NCBI RefSeq assembly: GCF_900099825.1
Contig: NZ_LT629693.1
Location: 3,421,001 to 3,485,000, forward strand
Reading direction: 5' to 3'
From: Bradyrhizobium ottawaense
GTDB lineage: Bacteria > Pseudomonadota > Alphaproteobacteria > Rhizobiales > Xanthobacteraceae
Length of the DNA stretch: 64,000 nucleotides
In this document: positions 8,552 through 17,984 of the stretch, piece after piece
Numbering within the stretch: the stretch's first letter is position 1
Layout of the letters: each line of letters starts with the position of its first letter
Notes under the pieces: generated by a model
Database searches by the model: none
The model's input: the letters and a program-made list of their open reading frames with translations, nothing else
What the model was told of the DNA's origin: nothing
Made by a program: the position numbers and the translations under genes

Positions 8552-9892
8552 TCAATCTACCTCTTTGACGAGGGGAATGGACAAATCGTCCGCCATCAGC
8601 TCGTCGAGCGTCTGACGCCGCCGCGCAACGACCCATTCGCCCCGGCTCGCAAGCGCGATCGCCGCCGCGGGCCGATTGTTGTAAGTCGACGACATGACGG
8701 AGCCGTAGGCCCCCGCATCCAGGATGGCAACCAGATCGCCCGGTGAGAATTTCGGCAGCAGCCTCGCCTTGCCGAACGTGTCCGAGCTTTCGCACACCGG
8801 CCCCACCACACCGGCCTCCGAGAGCAGGCCGGTGTTCACCGCGCAGTCCACCGGCACGATGCCGTGCCAGGCTCCGTACATCGCCGGCCGCATCAGGTCG
8901 TTCATGCCGGCGTCGACGACGACGAACCGGCGGCCATCGTTTTCCTTTTCCAGGATCACGCGCGTGACGAGGATGCCGGAAGGCCCGACGATCCAGCGGC
9001 CTGGCTCGATGATAATGTCAACCTTCCTGGCTAGTTCGCCGAGTTCGGACACGACGGCATCGGCATAGCTCTCGACCGAGACCGACGGACCGGGCCGGTA
9101 TGAAATGCCTATCCCGCCGCCGAGATCGAGCGACCGCAAATCGTGGCCTTCAGCGAGGATGGTACGGGCCATCGCCGCGACGGCGCGGAACGCGGCCCTG
9201 AAAGGCGTGATGTCGGTGATCTGCGAGCCGATGTGCACGGAGAAGCCGACAAACTGCACGTTCGGGAGCGCGGTCCCTCGCGCCAGCATCATGGCGTCCC
9301 GCTGTGACATGCCGAACTTGCTGTCGGCACGGCCGGTGGTGATCTTCGCGTGCGTGCCCGCGTCCACATCAGGATTCACGCGCACCGCGAAACGGGCCGT
9401 CACGTTCATCTGCCGCGCCACGTCGGATAGCACGTCGAGCTCGGCAGGCGATTCGATGTTGACCTGGCGAATTCCGAAGCCCAGCGCCAGGGCGAACTCG
9501 TCGCGCCGCTTGCCGACGCCCGAGAACACGATGTCCTTTGCTTTGATGCCGGAGCGCACGGCCCTGACCAACTCGCCCTCGCTGACGACGTCGGCGCCGG
9601 CGCCACGACGGGCAAGGCAAGCGAGGATGCCGCCGGTGTCGTTCGCCTTGACGGCGTAGGCGATCAGCGGGGCGATGCCCAGGGCGTCGAACGCTGCCCG
9701 CAGGCGGTCGATTGTGTCGAGGCCATAGGCGTACACCGGCGTGCCGGTGCGTTCGGCGAGACGGCGAAGCGGCGCGTCATCCAGAGTCAAGCCGAGCGGC
9801 GTGGCTTGGAAGGCCGGCCGCGCGGACACGAGTTCCGAAATCGATGGGTCATCCGGCGCAAAATCGATCTGGTTCGTCACGGCGGTGGCCAT
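8552..9892 (-). CDS. PLP-dependent fold-III decarboxylase (diaminopimelate/ornithine decarboxylase-like)
   Basis: 446 residues. Alanine-racemase-type PLP barrel: the PLP lysine is K82 in YAVKAN, the ring-stacking segment HIGSQ is at 220-224, the phosphate loop LGGG at 257-260, EPGR at 296-299 and the active-site CESSD at 367-371. This matches meso-diaminopimelate decarboxylases and their amino acid decarboxylase relatives. It lies 69 bp downstream of a 2-oxoglutarate dioxygenase gene on the same strand and carries an N-terminal extension of about 45 residues. With that partner and on an island, decarboxylation of a (hydroxylated) basic amino acid is more likely than housekeeping lysine synthesis. 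The substrate is not determined. Confidence 0.85.
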   Translation of the reverse strand: MATAVTNQIDFAPDDPSISELVSARPAFQATPLGLTLDDAPLRRLAERTGTPVYAYGLDTIDRLRAAFDALGIAPLIAYAVKANDTGGILACLARRGAGADVVSEGELVRAVRSGIKAKDIVFSGVGKRRDEFALALGFGIRQVNIESPAELDVLSDVARQMNVTARFAVRVNPDVDAGTHAKITTGRADSKFGMSQRDAMMLARGTALPNVQFVGFSVHIGSQITDITPFRAAFRAVAAMARTILAEGHDLRSLDLGGGIGISYRPGPSVSVESYADAVVSELGELARKVDIIIEPGRWIVGPSGILVTRVILEKENDGRRFVVVDAGMNDLMRPAMYGAWHGIVPVDCAVNTGLLSEAGVVGPVCESSDTFGKARLLPKFSPGDLVAILDAGAYGSVMSSTYNNRPAAAIALASRGEWVVARRRQTLDELMADDLSIPLVKEVD

Positions 9893-9961
9893 GCAAGCTG
9901 CTCCCTATCTGCAAACGGAAAGAGACCGCATTCGGGCGGCCGCTTCCGCGATGGCGGCGCG

Positions 9962-10921
9962 TCACTCGCGTTCCAGCAACTGATCGGACGTTTCCGGCGA
10001 GAGCGGCGTGAAATCGACCAGCAAAACCGTGCGATGCCCCTTGGTGTTGTTGCGCGCGAACACCGGGAAGACGTAGTGGGCAAGGCGCCGGTCGTCGACA
10101 GTGAGCATGTCGAGCGGCCGCTCGAGCGTCAGTTCCGCGCGGCGGGCCTCGAACGGGATCTCGTTCGGATGCGTATCGGCGAACTGCCGCTCGACGGCCA
10201 GGCTTTCGCCGCCGATCACGTTGTAGCGATCGAGCATGATGATGGTCGTCGAGAGCTCGCCATCGACATGCGCCCGGTTCGGGCTGCTGATTCCCGGCCG
10301 CGCCCCTTCAGCTTCCAGGCAGATCAGGTGCAGCCCCACCTTCAGCCAGCCGCGCGCCTGGTTGGGAAACAGGGAAGACGGCGTGGCCTGGAAGCAGAGG
10401 TCGATGATGTCCTGCGCGCCGGCATGGTCGAGCAGGTGTGCCGGAAACGGCGCGAACCGCCGTTCGGCGACATAGTCGCGGTTCATGCCCGGCGGCTGCT
10501 GGTAGGTCGTGAACTCGTGTCCCGTCCCCTCCTCCACGCAGGGCGAGCACCGCACGAAGCGCTTTCCGGCGGCGGCGCGTCTTTGGTAGATGCCGCCATC
10601 ATAGTAACGGCGGCGCCCGGCTTCGCGCCCGCCAGGGTTCTGGTCTATCGGGGCGTTGTTGCCCGCCTCTCGAGCCATCGCGATCCAGTTCAGCGCGGGC
10701 GCGCTGAGCGCGGCCTGAATATTCTCGCCCTTTTCATAAGCGTAGCCGTCGCGTTCGAGCGCATCCCGATAGCGCTCCATGGTCAGGTGCGGCCGGCCGG
10801 CGACGGGAAGCGCCGGCGCGATGCCGGGGGCAAGTTGCGGAGCAATCTCAACCTTGCTCAGCTCTTCATGGTTGTTCAGCGTGTCCGGGCCGTTGGGGCG
10901 GACAGACGTGGCGTTAGTCAT
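9962..10921 (-). CDS. 2-oxoglutarate/Fe(II) dioxygenase, amino acid hydroxylase-like (PF10014 type)
   Basis: 319 residues, preceded by a GGGAGA ribosome site. Facial-triad candidates are H218 and D220 in HVDGE and H282 in AHYVFP, with R297 (GHRTVLLVDF) placed to bind 2-oxoglutarate. This layout matches the 2OG-Fe dioxygenase family that includes the L-isoleucine 4-hydroxylase IDO. The first 45 residues are proline-rich and variable. It is the first gene of a two-gene operon with the PLP decarboxylase. Together they could make a hydroxylated amino acid or its amine; order of action and product are unknown. Confidence 0.8.
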   Translation of the reverse strand: MTNATSVRPNGPDTLNNHEELSKVEIAPQLAPGIAPALPVAGRPHLTMERYRDALERDGYAYEKGENIQAALSAPALNWIAMAREAGNNAPIDQNPGGREAGRRRYYDGGIYQRRAAAGKRFVRCSPCVEEGTGHEFTTYQQPPGMNRDYVAERRFAPFPAHLLDHAGAQDIIDLCFQATPSSLFPNQARGWLKVGLHLICLEAEGARPGISSPNRAHVDGELSTTIIMLDRYNVIGGESLAVERQFADTHPNEIPFEARRAELTLERPLDMLTVDDRRLAHYVFPVFARNNTKGHRTVLLVDFTPLSPETSDQLLERE

Positions 10922-11303
10922 GGCGAATTCTCCCTGGGTTGTTGGTCGTGTCGCTGCTTGCGGTCATGACGGCCTTCGCGCCGTCCGACATCGCGCCACC
11001 CTCGGAGAGTCTAACCTTAAGTAATAACGTTGATAGCGCCCTCGTATTAAACAGTCGTTCTGGCCAACAATTCAAACAGAAACAGCGCATATCTTCGCAA
11101 ACATCTTATAAGTTATTGTGTATCTTGTAAAAACGTGGGATCAGTACCTTTCTTTTCAACATATAGCCGTTTTTATACTTTTATTTATGGCGCGATCGTT
11201 TTTTAAAAGATTTTTATAATTGCGCTGAATTTTGAAACGAATTTTCTAGCGCAACCGCCGCTTGCGAGGCACGATGTCGGCAATTGTCTCGGGGGGCTAA
11301 ATT
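10922..11303. other. AT-rich divergent intergenic region
   Basis: 382 bp between the dioxygenase start and the 320-residue gene, with no open frame longer than about 60 codons. From about 11020 to 11240 it is strongly AT-rich, with runs such as TTTTTATACTTTTATTTAT, well below the local GC level. It probably holds both divergent promoters. No palindromic operator is obvious. The base composition marks a transferred segment. Confidence 0.5.
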
Positions 11304-12266
11304 GTGAGTTTTGAAAAGGCGAAATCTATAACGTTTGCCTTGGTGTATTTGACGGATGCGCTCAAGAAAAAAAAGAAGAAGTTATCCGCTAAAGAACTAG
11401 CTAGCGAAATCAACAAACACGGGAGCGGAGTTATTGACGGCGGCAAGATCAGCGCGATCTTGCGTGGCTGGCACCTGCCGCCCCAAGAGATGGATGACTT
11501 ACACGAAGCGCTTCAAAAGCTAATCGAAGCCCGAAAACTTGGGCTGGATCTATCCGACATCCCTCCGGGGTTGGCGGCCCAATACGAACTTCCGGCGATC
11601 TTTCGGAATAACGTCCCACACGGACTTCAAGGAGAGGTCATCGGCGACCTAGCCTCAAACATGGCCGGCGGATGGTCATTCTATTACGTCTCACCAATCG
11701 ACCGAGCAGGCGAAATTGCATCCGAGGTTCGAAGCACTGCTGCGTACATCTATCCGACTACACCCGATGCGCGTTCGATGGACATTCGGATGGTATCGAC
11801 GCGCGGCATCTGGAATGGGAATCTCTTTACGACGGGGCCACACCTGTACGTCGTTCTGAATGATATAGCGAAGAACGACGTCAGAAAGACCGAGACCATA
11901 TTCTTCATAGTCAACCGCCCGCATTCGAAACGGCCCTTCATCGCAGGCATCGGCACGGCCTTGATTCGCAGCACAAATCTCTCAGTCCCACCCGTATTCG
12001 GATTCTTGTTTTTTGGCGAGAAGCACATTCCAACCGGCACCTCCAAGAGAGATAAGAGTGCTGATCCACTGATAAAGAAATTCTTCGAAAGTTCACCCCC
12101 CGACGAAGCCGACCTAGGCAAAATTCGCTCGGAGGCTTGCCTTAGCTTTTCGTGGGAAGAGTTTGAGCAGAATCGCCCGAGGCTCGCCGCATACATTAAG
12201 ACCCTTGAGGTGAACGGAGCAGCGTTGGGCAAAGAAGTTCCCGGACTGCACCTTCGGTGGCCTTGA
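11304..12266 (+). CDS. hypothetical protein with possible N-terminal HTH
   Basis: 320 residues from a GTG behind GGGGGG. I do not recognise a family. Residues 1-75 are lysine-rich and helical (KKKKKKLSAKELASEINKHG, then KISAILRGW), compatible with a winged or XRE-like helix-turn-helix. Residues 105-260 alternate hydrophobic strands (GGWSFYYVSPI, HLYVVLNDI, TIFFIVNRP, VFGFLFFGEK), suggesting a beta-rich sensor domain. No signal peptide or membrane segment. It lies 72 bp ahead of the prenyl synthase in the same orientation and shares its lower GC. A one-component regulator is a guess from the layout. Confidence 0.7.
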   Translation: MSFEKAKSITFALVYLTDALKKKKKKLSAKELASEINKHGSGVIDGGKISAILRGWHLPPQEMDDLHEALQKLIEARKLGLDLSDIPPGLAAQYELPAIFRNNVPHGLQGEVIGDLASNMAGGWSFYYVSPIDRAGEIASEVRSTAAYIYPTTPDARSMDIRMVSTRGIWNGNLFTTGPHLYVVLNDIAKNDVRKTETIFFIVNRPHSKRPFIAGIGTALIRSTNLSVPPVFGFLFFGEKHIPTGTSKRDKSADPLIKKFFESSPPDEADLGKIRSEACLSFSWEEFEQNRPRLAAYIKTLEVNGAALGKEVPGLHLRWP

Positions 12267-12338
12267 GGCATCGGCGCACGAATATCGATCTATGGGTTTG
12301 AGTAGATCTGGATGAGACCGATCAGTCGCAGGGAATGC

Positions 12339-13247
12339 ATGAATCTCGACCTAGACGGACTTCGCCAAGCCAAAACACCCCTTGAGTTTTTGCGCGACGC
12401 GAAACCAATAATTGATTCAGCACTATCGACTGCAATTGCACGGCTTCCAACATGGGCAGCGGCAGAGCAGATACCATCCATCATTCGATATGCGACCTTC
12501 GCTGGAGATGGCGGCAAGAGAATTCGACCGGCATTGACGCTTTTGACTGCGCGGTGTTGTGGCACGCCGCTTGAAGACGTGATCGACTGTGCCGCAGCTA
12601 TCGAACTCATTCACACCTACACCCTAATCATTGATGACATCCAAGACGGAGATGAAATCAGACGTGGCGAGCCGACAACGCACATCAAGTTTGGCCTAAA
12701 TCTGAGTCTGCTCGCTGCTAACGTCCTACTTATAGAAGCGACTAGTCTCCTTCAGGAGAAACTTAGAATACCGGCGTTCCTGCTTCGAGAAATCTTGCAC
12801 AAGCTGCATGCCGGACAGGAAGCGGATATCGAGTCAGCCAATTGGCCTCTCTCAAAAAGGACTCAAGATTCCCTAGAGTTTGTTTTTTCTGGGAAGACGG
12901 GCGCGTTATTTGGGTTGTCATGCGTATCCGGCCTTGGAGCTCAAGATCACGGCGAAGAAACGCTTATGGATCTCATCAATATTGGGAGCGAAATGGGAAT
13001 TCTCTTTCAAGCAGCCGATGACTTGTTGGAGGCGATCGGCGATTCTAATCAGACGGGGAAGCCGGTTGGTAAGGATCGCGCTCAAAAACTTACATTCATG
13101 AGTTTCTTTGCTAACCCAAACGACGCTCGTGATGAAATTCAAAGACGGAAAGGCGTACTAGCGATGAAGATTCGCGCGAGGCTTCCCGGCGAAGGAGCCG
13201 ACTTCTTGATCGAGTTCTTGGAGGCCCTCGTTGACCGATCCAAATAA
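12339..13247 (+). CDS. polyprenyl synthetase family protein (FPP/GGPP synthase-like)
   Basis: 302 residues from the ATG at 12339, preferred over the ATG at 12312 because GGGA lies at the right distance upstream. First aspartate-rich motif DDIQD at residues 99-103, followed by RRGEPTTH; second motif reads DDLLE at 227-231, ending in Glu instead of Asp. GGKRIRP for diphosphate binding is near residue 58. The first motif being DDxxD without insertion, and the DDxxE second motif, leave chain length open. There is no phytoene synthase, cyclase or UbiA nearby, so its place in a pathway is unknown. Confidence 0.8.
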   Translation: MNLDLDGLRQAKTPLEFLRDAKPIIDSALSTAIARLPTWAAAEQIPSIIRYATFAGDGGKRIRPALTLLTARCCGTPLEDVIDCAAAIELIHTYTLIIDDIQDGDEIRRGEPTTHIKFGLNLSLLAANVLLIEATSLLQEKLRIPAFLLREILHKLHAGQEADIESANWPLSKRTQDSLEFVFSGKTGALFGLSCVSGLGAQDHGEETLMDLINIGSEMGILFQAADDLLEAIGDSNQTGKPVGKDRAQKLTFMSFFANPNDARDEIQRRKGVLAMKIRARLPGEGADFLIEFLEALVDRSK

Positions 13248-13487
13248 AGAAAATTTCCTGTGAATATCCGACAAGGGGAGGGCTATGACCGCGCGGTCCT
13301 CGGGACATTTGCCGAAAGCAGAGAATCGCACCGTACGCCGAATTTCAAGGCCGCCGCAGGGCGGGTCCACTCGGCCGCCTTGTCCGAACGCGTCAAGCCA
13401 ATGACCTTGTGGCCCCACGTTGAAAGTCGCGGAATGTGCAGGTCAAGGTGACGAGTTCACTCGGATAGCTTTCTAGCAATGTGAGCG

Positions 13488-15932
13488 TCAACAATGAAAG
13501 CCGATACAGATCGGCCCCGCATTTATGTTGCCGTTATGAATATCTATCGATACCGGCGGGCCGGGCGTGCCCGGAGGAGGATTTAAGGTGACTTTGCCAG
13601 TGGCCGGATCATACTGGGGAATGGCGCCCTTCGCCACGTTTTCGAGAATGCTCTTAAGGTAGTTGAGCTGATTTTGGAGGTCGTTCACTAGAGCGTCTGC
13701 CAAGGCTTTCTGATTGTTGATTTGGCCCTGCAGATCGAGAGCCTGCTTGGTGTCATCCTCCAAGATTTTCTTGATATCATCGACCTTTGGGAGAAGGTTT
13801 TGGCCAATATCGCTCAGCGTAATGTGTTGCAGCCGTCCGCGATAAAGGTCCATGATGAAGACGCAGTCCCAGAACATGGATTGGCGGCCGGCATCACGGC
13901 TGTCGTCTCTTTCCCATGCCCATTGAAAGCGCGGCACCTTGTTCGGGAGGTCGAAATCCAGAGCCGGGCACTGATCGACAATCAGATTGATCATGCGATC
14001 GTTCGCACCGTGCGCCAAATACTCGAAGAATGGATTGGCTGGCTCAGCATCAAGCAGCTTTGCACCAGCGCTTTTGAGCAAAGGATCGTCGAGGCGAAAC
14101 TCTTTCAAGATCAGAAGCGCAACACCGGCCAGATGTCTCCCTGAAGCGTCTTTCCCCTCATGGCCCGGTTTACCTTTTTTTAGGTCCAGCCCGGCGACGT
14201 TGGCGTTGGCGACGACCGCCGCCTCGGCGGTGCCGTAGGCGACGGCAAGACCGCCAAGATCAGGTAACTTGATCAACTCCTCAAGATCGTTCCGCGCTGT
14301 AGCGAACTCGTCGGCGAGCGGCTTGAATGCCGCATCAAGTACATCCGGGTTCAGCGGTAACGGAGGCAGCGGTGGTGGGTTGAACTTGAGCTGCTTGTAG
14401 AGATCAGTGACCTTGTTCTCTAGATCACCCACCAGATTGTAGGCGGCTCGATACTGGGATAACGCGCCGCGAGGATCGGGTTGTAGCACGTTCGGGATCC
14501 CCAACCACTGCGCCAAGTTGCAAACGGTCGCGGTCGAAAGCTGTTCGCCAAGCTCTCCGCCAACTAGGGTAAGCAGCGGGCAGTCTACAAACTTAAAGAT
14601 ACAGTTGCCCCCGTCTTCCCCGCCTAGCGAGCAATAGCGCGGAATACTCAGGCGTGATCCAAGGCAGATAAGGGCTGTGCATGGTCCTCTGCTAGCGATC
14701 CAATTGGTCCATCGCCTAAACTGCAGCCCATCCCCTTTCCTCAAGGCGTAGAGCATCGCCCCGAGCGCTTGATCGGAGTTGAGATTAGGTTCCGTCACCG
14801 TATCCATGTTGCGCGCGAGAACATTTGGTGAGCGCCACCACTGCCAAGTTTTGCGGTTTTGCGAAAGGCGAACTTCGTCACAACCCGATTCTTCGCCGAC
14901 GGAACACAGCAGCCCACTAAAAAGAAGCATATCCCCATCATTGCAGTTGCTACCGGTCTCGGTACTCACAGCCTTGTTGTCCCATTCCTTTGTAGGGTAA
15001 CCGGTTGGACCACACCGAAATGCCCGCTTGCGCCATTCAGCAAGCAGCGCGTCTTGTTTCGCGAGATTTCCTGCAATCGCGGCATGAGCGCCAGCGTGGG
15101 CGAGCAGCCACGATTTAATGGCTATACACTGCGAATGCTGCAAGATGTTGCCGGAGGCTGGGCTGAGGCCAGCAAGATGGCGCAACCCTCTGAGCATCAA
15201 TGCAGCCGTTTGCTTCGCGTCGCTGGTGACCTGCAATGACGCGGCTTCCGAGCGCCGAGTGGTGCACTCGGCGACATCACTGGAATTAGGGGCCAAGGTG
15301 AACTGGCCCTCACAGGTCAATGCCGCATCCGACGGAGCACTGCCGAGGTGCCCGAGTAGAATCGGCGTGACGTGGAATTGGGCCTGGATCGAAGCGGGCT
15401 CGGTCCGGGTGGTTGGAAGCGCCGTCGACGTTTGAATTGGCTTGCCGTCGGAGCCCACCGAGGTGCTGAAAATGGAGGGCCAAGTCGTCGGCGCGGCTCG
15501 GACGTCTCCGTCGAGCGCCAGCGTCAAATCGCAGCCGGATTGTTTGAGCGTATCGTCTAAGACCTCTAACGAGGCGGCAATCTCGGCGGATAGCGCTGCA
15601 GAAGGCTGGTCCGTCTGCACGATCACAGGAACTGGTTTGTTGCTTGGCGTGGCTCGGTGGGGCCGTTTCGGCACGCGGTAGTGCGAGCGCAAAAGATGTG
15701 GTGTTTGCCTGAAGGATGCCAAGTGAAGAGGATCAAAGAGTCGCTCAAACTCGTGCGCCGATCGTTCGAAAAGGCGAAAGATAGAGGACGGCAGAAGTTC
15801 GGTCGCCCCGACAGGCGAGACGGCGGCTCCGCCTAAGCAAATTGCCACACAGACCAAAATTATCGTGCGTCTGCATTTGCGAAAGTCTAGGAGAGCAAGC
15901 TTGATAAAGCTATTGACGAACAAAGATGGCAT
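13488..15932 (-). CDS. large secreted protein of unknown function (814 aa)
   Basis: A basic N-terminus (FRKCRRT) is followed by one hydrophobic segment at about 22-42 ending AVSPVGATE, a plausible Sec signal or anchor. Cysteines are frequent over residues 200-480, suggesting disulfides in the periplasm. A helical segment rich in Gln, Leu and Lys at about 690-760 (VDDIKKILEDDTKQALDLQ) should form a coiled coil. The C-terminus has a PPPGTPGPP turn and ends NAGPICIGFHC. No enzyme motif is recognised. It is transcribed away from the giant-gene run, with secreted unknowns as neighbours. Confidence 0.75.
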   Translation of the reverse strand: MPSLFVNSFIKLALLDFRKCRRTIILVCVAICLGGAAVSPVGATELLPSSIFRLFERSAHEFERLFDPLHLASFRQTPHLLRSHYRVPKRPHRATPSNKPVPVIVQTDQPSAALSAEIAASLEVLDDTLKQSGCDLTLALDGDVRAAPTTWPSIFSTSVGSDGKPIQTSTALPTTRTEPASIQAQFHVTPILLGHLGSAPSDAALTCEGQFTLAPNSSDVAECTTRRSEAASLQVTSDAKQTAALMLRGLRHLAGLSPASGNILQHSQCIAIKSWLLAHAGAHAAIAGNLAKQDALLAEWRKRAFRCGPTGYPTKEWDNKAVSTETGSNCNDGDMLLFSGLLCSVGEESGCDEVRLSQNRKTWQWWRSPNVLARNMDTVTEPNLNSDQALGAMLYALRKGDGLQFRRWTNWIASRGPCTALICLGSRLSIPRYCSLGGEDGGNCIFKFVDCPLLTLVGGELGEQLSTATVCNLAQWLGIPNVLQPDPRGALSQYRAAYNLVGDLENKVTDLYKQLKFNPPPLPPLPLNPDVLDAAFKPLADEFATARNDLEELIKLPDLGGLAVAYGTAEAAVVANANVAGLDLKKGKPGHEGKDASGRHLAGVALLILKEFRLDDPLLKSAGAKLLDAEPANPFFEYLAHGANDRMINLIVDQCPALDFDLPNKVPRFQWAWERDDSRDAGRQSMFWDCVFIMDLYRGRLQHITLSDIGQNLLPKVDDIKKILEDDTKQALDLQGQINNQKALADALVNDLQNQLNYLKSILENVAKGAIPQYDPATGKVTLNPPPGTPGPPVSIDIHNGNINAGPICIGFHC

Positions 15933-16054
15933 GATTGGGCACTTTCACCTTTGACGGCACAATCAATAGCTCAAGATGCGGCTGCTGCAAACAGCGACTG
16001 TCCCACGTGGGTGGTGCTGCGGTTAGTCTTGCCTGGTAACTAGGCGCCAAGTCC

Positions 16055-16441
16055 ATGATCGAGGAATGGGGCTTCCCGCCGATTGGCGTCGGCATCGCCA
16101 GCACGCCGGCCGGGGGCCACGAACTGATTGTGCTGAACTACCGGACCTGCGGAAAGCGGGGCGAACGGCAGGTCGTGCACGTAGACCAGGAGGATGACTA
16201 CAGCATCGCGGTCGTTGCGCCGGACTTCGAGACCTTCATTTGAGGCTTGGTCGCGGAGGCCGAATACGAAACCTCTGAGGAGCGTCGGGCTGCTGCGATC
16301 GCAACTGTCGAGCGGGGAACGTTATCACCCATTGTGGTGCGGGCCTTGGCCCGGCAGACCGTGGACGAGAAGGACTTCTTCGCCTTTCAAGACGACGAGC
16401 GCCCCCCTTCGCTCTGTCCTTGGGAGCCGCTCGAGGCTTGA
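16055..16441 (+). pseudogene. SMI1/KNR4-type immunity protein remnant with in-frame stop
   Basis: The frame encodes the C-terminal half of a SMI1/KNR4 domain: WGFPPIGVGIASTPAGGHEL, then VVHVDQEDDYSI, then APDFETFI. It is then interrupted by TGA at 16241-16243 and continues in the same frame (LVAEAEYETSEERRAAAIA) to 16441. The N-terminal half of the domain is missing upstream of 16055. SMI1/KNR4 proteins commonly give immunity to polymorphic toxins; no toxin gene is next to it. It is a truncated relic, unless the stop is read through. Confidence 0.7.
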
Positions 16442-16470
16442 ACCTAGTCGCGGTTAGTCGTCGAGACTTA

Positions 16471-17319
16471 TCATTTATATTTGACCGCGTTCGTTTTTAC
16501 GCTTTTCGTGAATGCGAGATCCAATGCCGTCTTGCCGTAATCGGGCATGATCTGCAGGATCGGAACTGCCACATTGCCGTTGTAAGTGACGTAGGCTTCA
16601 TAAGCAGGATATTGATCAACAGAGCCCTCAAATCGAATCGTGTTGGCACCGAGATCAATGAAGAAGATACCATCTATGTCGATCGCCGGCGCCCATTGAA
16701 AATTAGGATTATGACCTGAGGCGTGAATCTTCAACTGCGCTATCTTCGACGTGCCCGCAGGAACAAACGTAAATTTCTGATCAGATGTGTCTGTTTTCTC
16801 GCGGTTGATAATACTGCCGTCGCCACAATCAACGGCATTGGATTCGTTAGAAGGATGTTCTTGCTTGATTAAGCCCCCTGGTAAAGCCGGATCGACTGTG
16901 GCTATCGATGCAACACGGCTTGATGCGCGTATCTCCGTTGAGAAAGTTCGTTGATCCGTCGGAAAACAGCCCACGATTGAAGAACCGGGCGGTTGGACCA
17001 TCGTGCCGCCTCCGCTGTTCGGGAGCGGGCGGACGGACGAATGATTTTTCGGTATGAACGCGCGAATGTAGACTTGGAGCTGATCGGCAGCAAGGGCAAT
17101 AGGGCTAAACATTACAAGCGCGACACTCACAAGAGTCGCAAACAGCGCGAAATCAGCTATTGAGCGAACGAATCTATTCGCAATACCGGCGCATGCATTG
17201 TCATTGCGCCACTTCCGCCAGAACTCTCTGATACATCGATCGGCACCGCCGCGCGATCTATTCTCGCGATTTTGAATGGCGGCAGGCATCGCGTTGTCAT
17301 TCCACGTGCAGACTCGCAT
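16471..17319 (-). CDS. exported protein, DUF3238-like
   Basis: 282 residues. A long charged N-terminus (about 48 residues) precedes a hydrophobic segment (ALFATLVSVALVMFSPIALA) with a good signal-peptidase site after ALA. The start may therefore be further in. The mature part begins QVYIRAFIP, includes CFPTDQRTFS and ends in a strand-rich region with YPAYEAYV. That order recalls DUF3238, a family of unknown function; I hold this with moderate confidence. It starts one base after the stop of a 24-codon frame, suggesting coupling. Confidence 0.65.
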   Translation of the reverse strand: MRVCTWNDNAMPAAIQNRENRSRGGADRCIREFWRKWRNDNACAGIANRFVRSIADFALFATLVSVALVMFSPIALAADQLQVYIRAFIPKNHSSVRPLPNSGGGTMVQPPGSSIVGCFPTDQRTFSTEIRASSRVASIATVDPALPGGLIKQEHPSNESNAVDCGDGSIINREKTDTSDQKFTFVPAGTSKIAQLKIHASGHNPNFQWAPAIDIDGIFFIDLGANTIRFEGSVDQYPAYEAYVTYNGNVAVPILQIMPDYGKTALDLAFTKSVKTNAVKYK

Positions 17320-17320
17320 C

Positions 17321-17395
17321 CTACCCTCCCGCCTTGGCGCAGGCGAATGAAGCCATCAGCATGATGGACAATAATGCAAATCCAAACCGTTTCAT
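17321..17395 (-). CDS. 24-residue entericidin-like or leader peptide
   Basis: Minus-strand ATG at 17395 preceded by AAAGGGAA. The product MKRFGFALLSIMLMASFACA plus four residues has a lipobox-like MASFAC after a hydrophobic segment. Its stop TAG lies one base before the ATG of the DUF3238-like gene. It may be a tiny lipoprotein or a leader that couples translation of the next gene. Too short to assign by family. Confidence 0.4.
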   Translation of the reverse strand: MKRFGFALLSIMLMASFACAKAGG

Positions 17396-17423
17396 TGGAT
17401 TTCCCTTTCGCTAAAGCTTTTAA

Positions 17424-17807
17424 CTATTGATATGATTCATCACTCGTGACAGGGCTCGGCGCCGGCCGTGTTGCGGCTGGGACAGACTTCGGGAATTTCT
17501 TGCGGGCAGCTTTTTCGCCAGCTTTTCCCTGAGCAATTTCGTCTTGATCGGCTTCGGCTTGGCTGGTTCGATCTCTACAGGATTGGTGGGCACAGTGGAC
17601 GTGACGGCTATTTCCGACGGAGATTGCGGCAGCCTCACCAGAGGCTGCGAACCGGGGGCCGGATACGATGATGTCCTGGCGTTCGGGGTTTGCTTTCCCG
17701 TCCGAGCCAAGCGGCTCATTGGCATAGCTAGCCGGCAACATGGCTTCGACCTCTTCAACGAGCACGGAATGGGACGTGCCGGTCCGCGCGCGCCGGTCCG
17801 CTCCCAC
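17424..17807 (-). pseudogene. hypothetical coding remnant, probably frameshifted
   Basis: Two overlapping minus-strand frames each look protein-like for part of their length. One has EEVEAMLPASYANEPLGSDG toward the start; the other has VPTNPVEIEPAKPKPIKTKL toward the end. A single reading would need a shift of register near 17640. The second part is proline- and lysine-rich, like a periplasm-spanning linker. No family is recognised. Confidence 0.3.
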
Positions 17808-17984
17808 TAAATTGCGCGCGTTAGCTCAACGCCCTTGACAGCCTTAGCGAGTATTCGCATTCTAGCTGTACTTTTTCAAAGCTACTATGCGTAATTGGTT
17901 GGGGGGCGGTCGACTACCGGCCGACAAGTCGCGCCGTTTGGCGCGACTGCGAACCGTAGCCTCCCTTTGCTAGGGATTTTTTTA

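Noticed and set aside
12312..13247. Carotenoid or hopanoid cluster
   Set aside because: Only one prenyl synthase; no cyclase, phytoene synthase or desaturase within the window.
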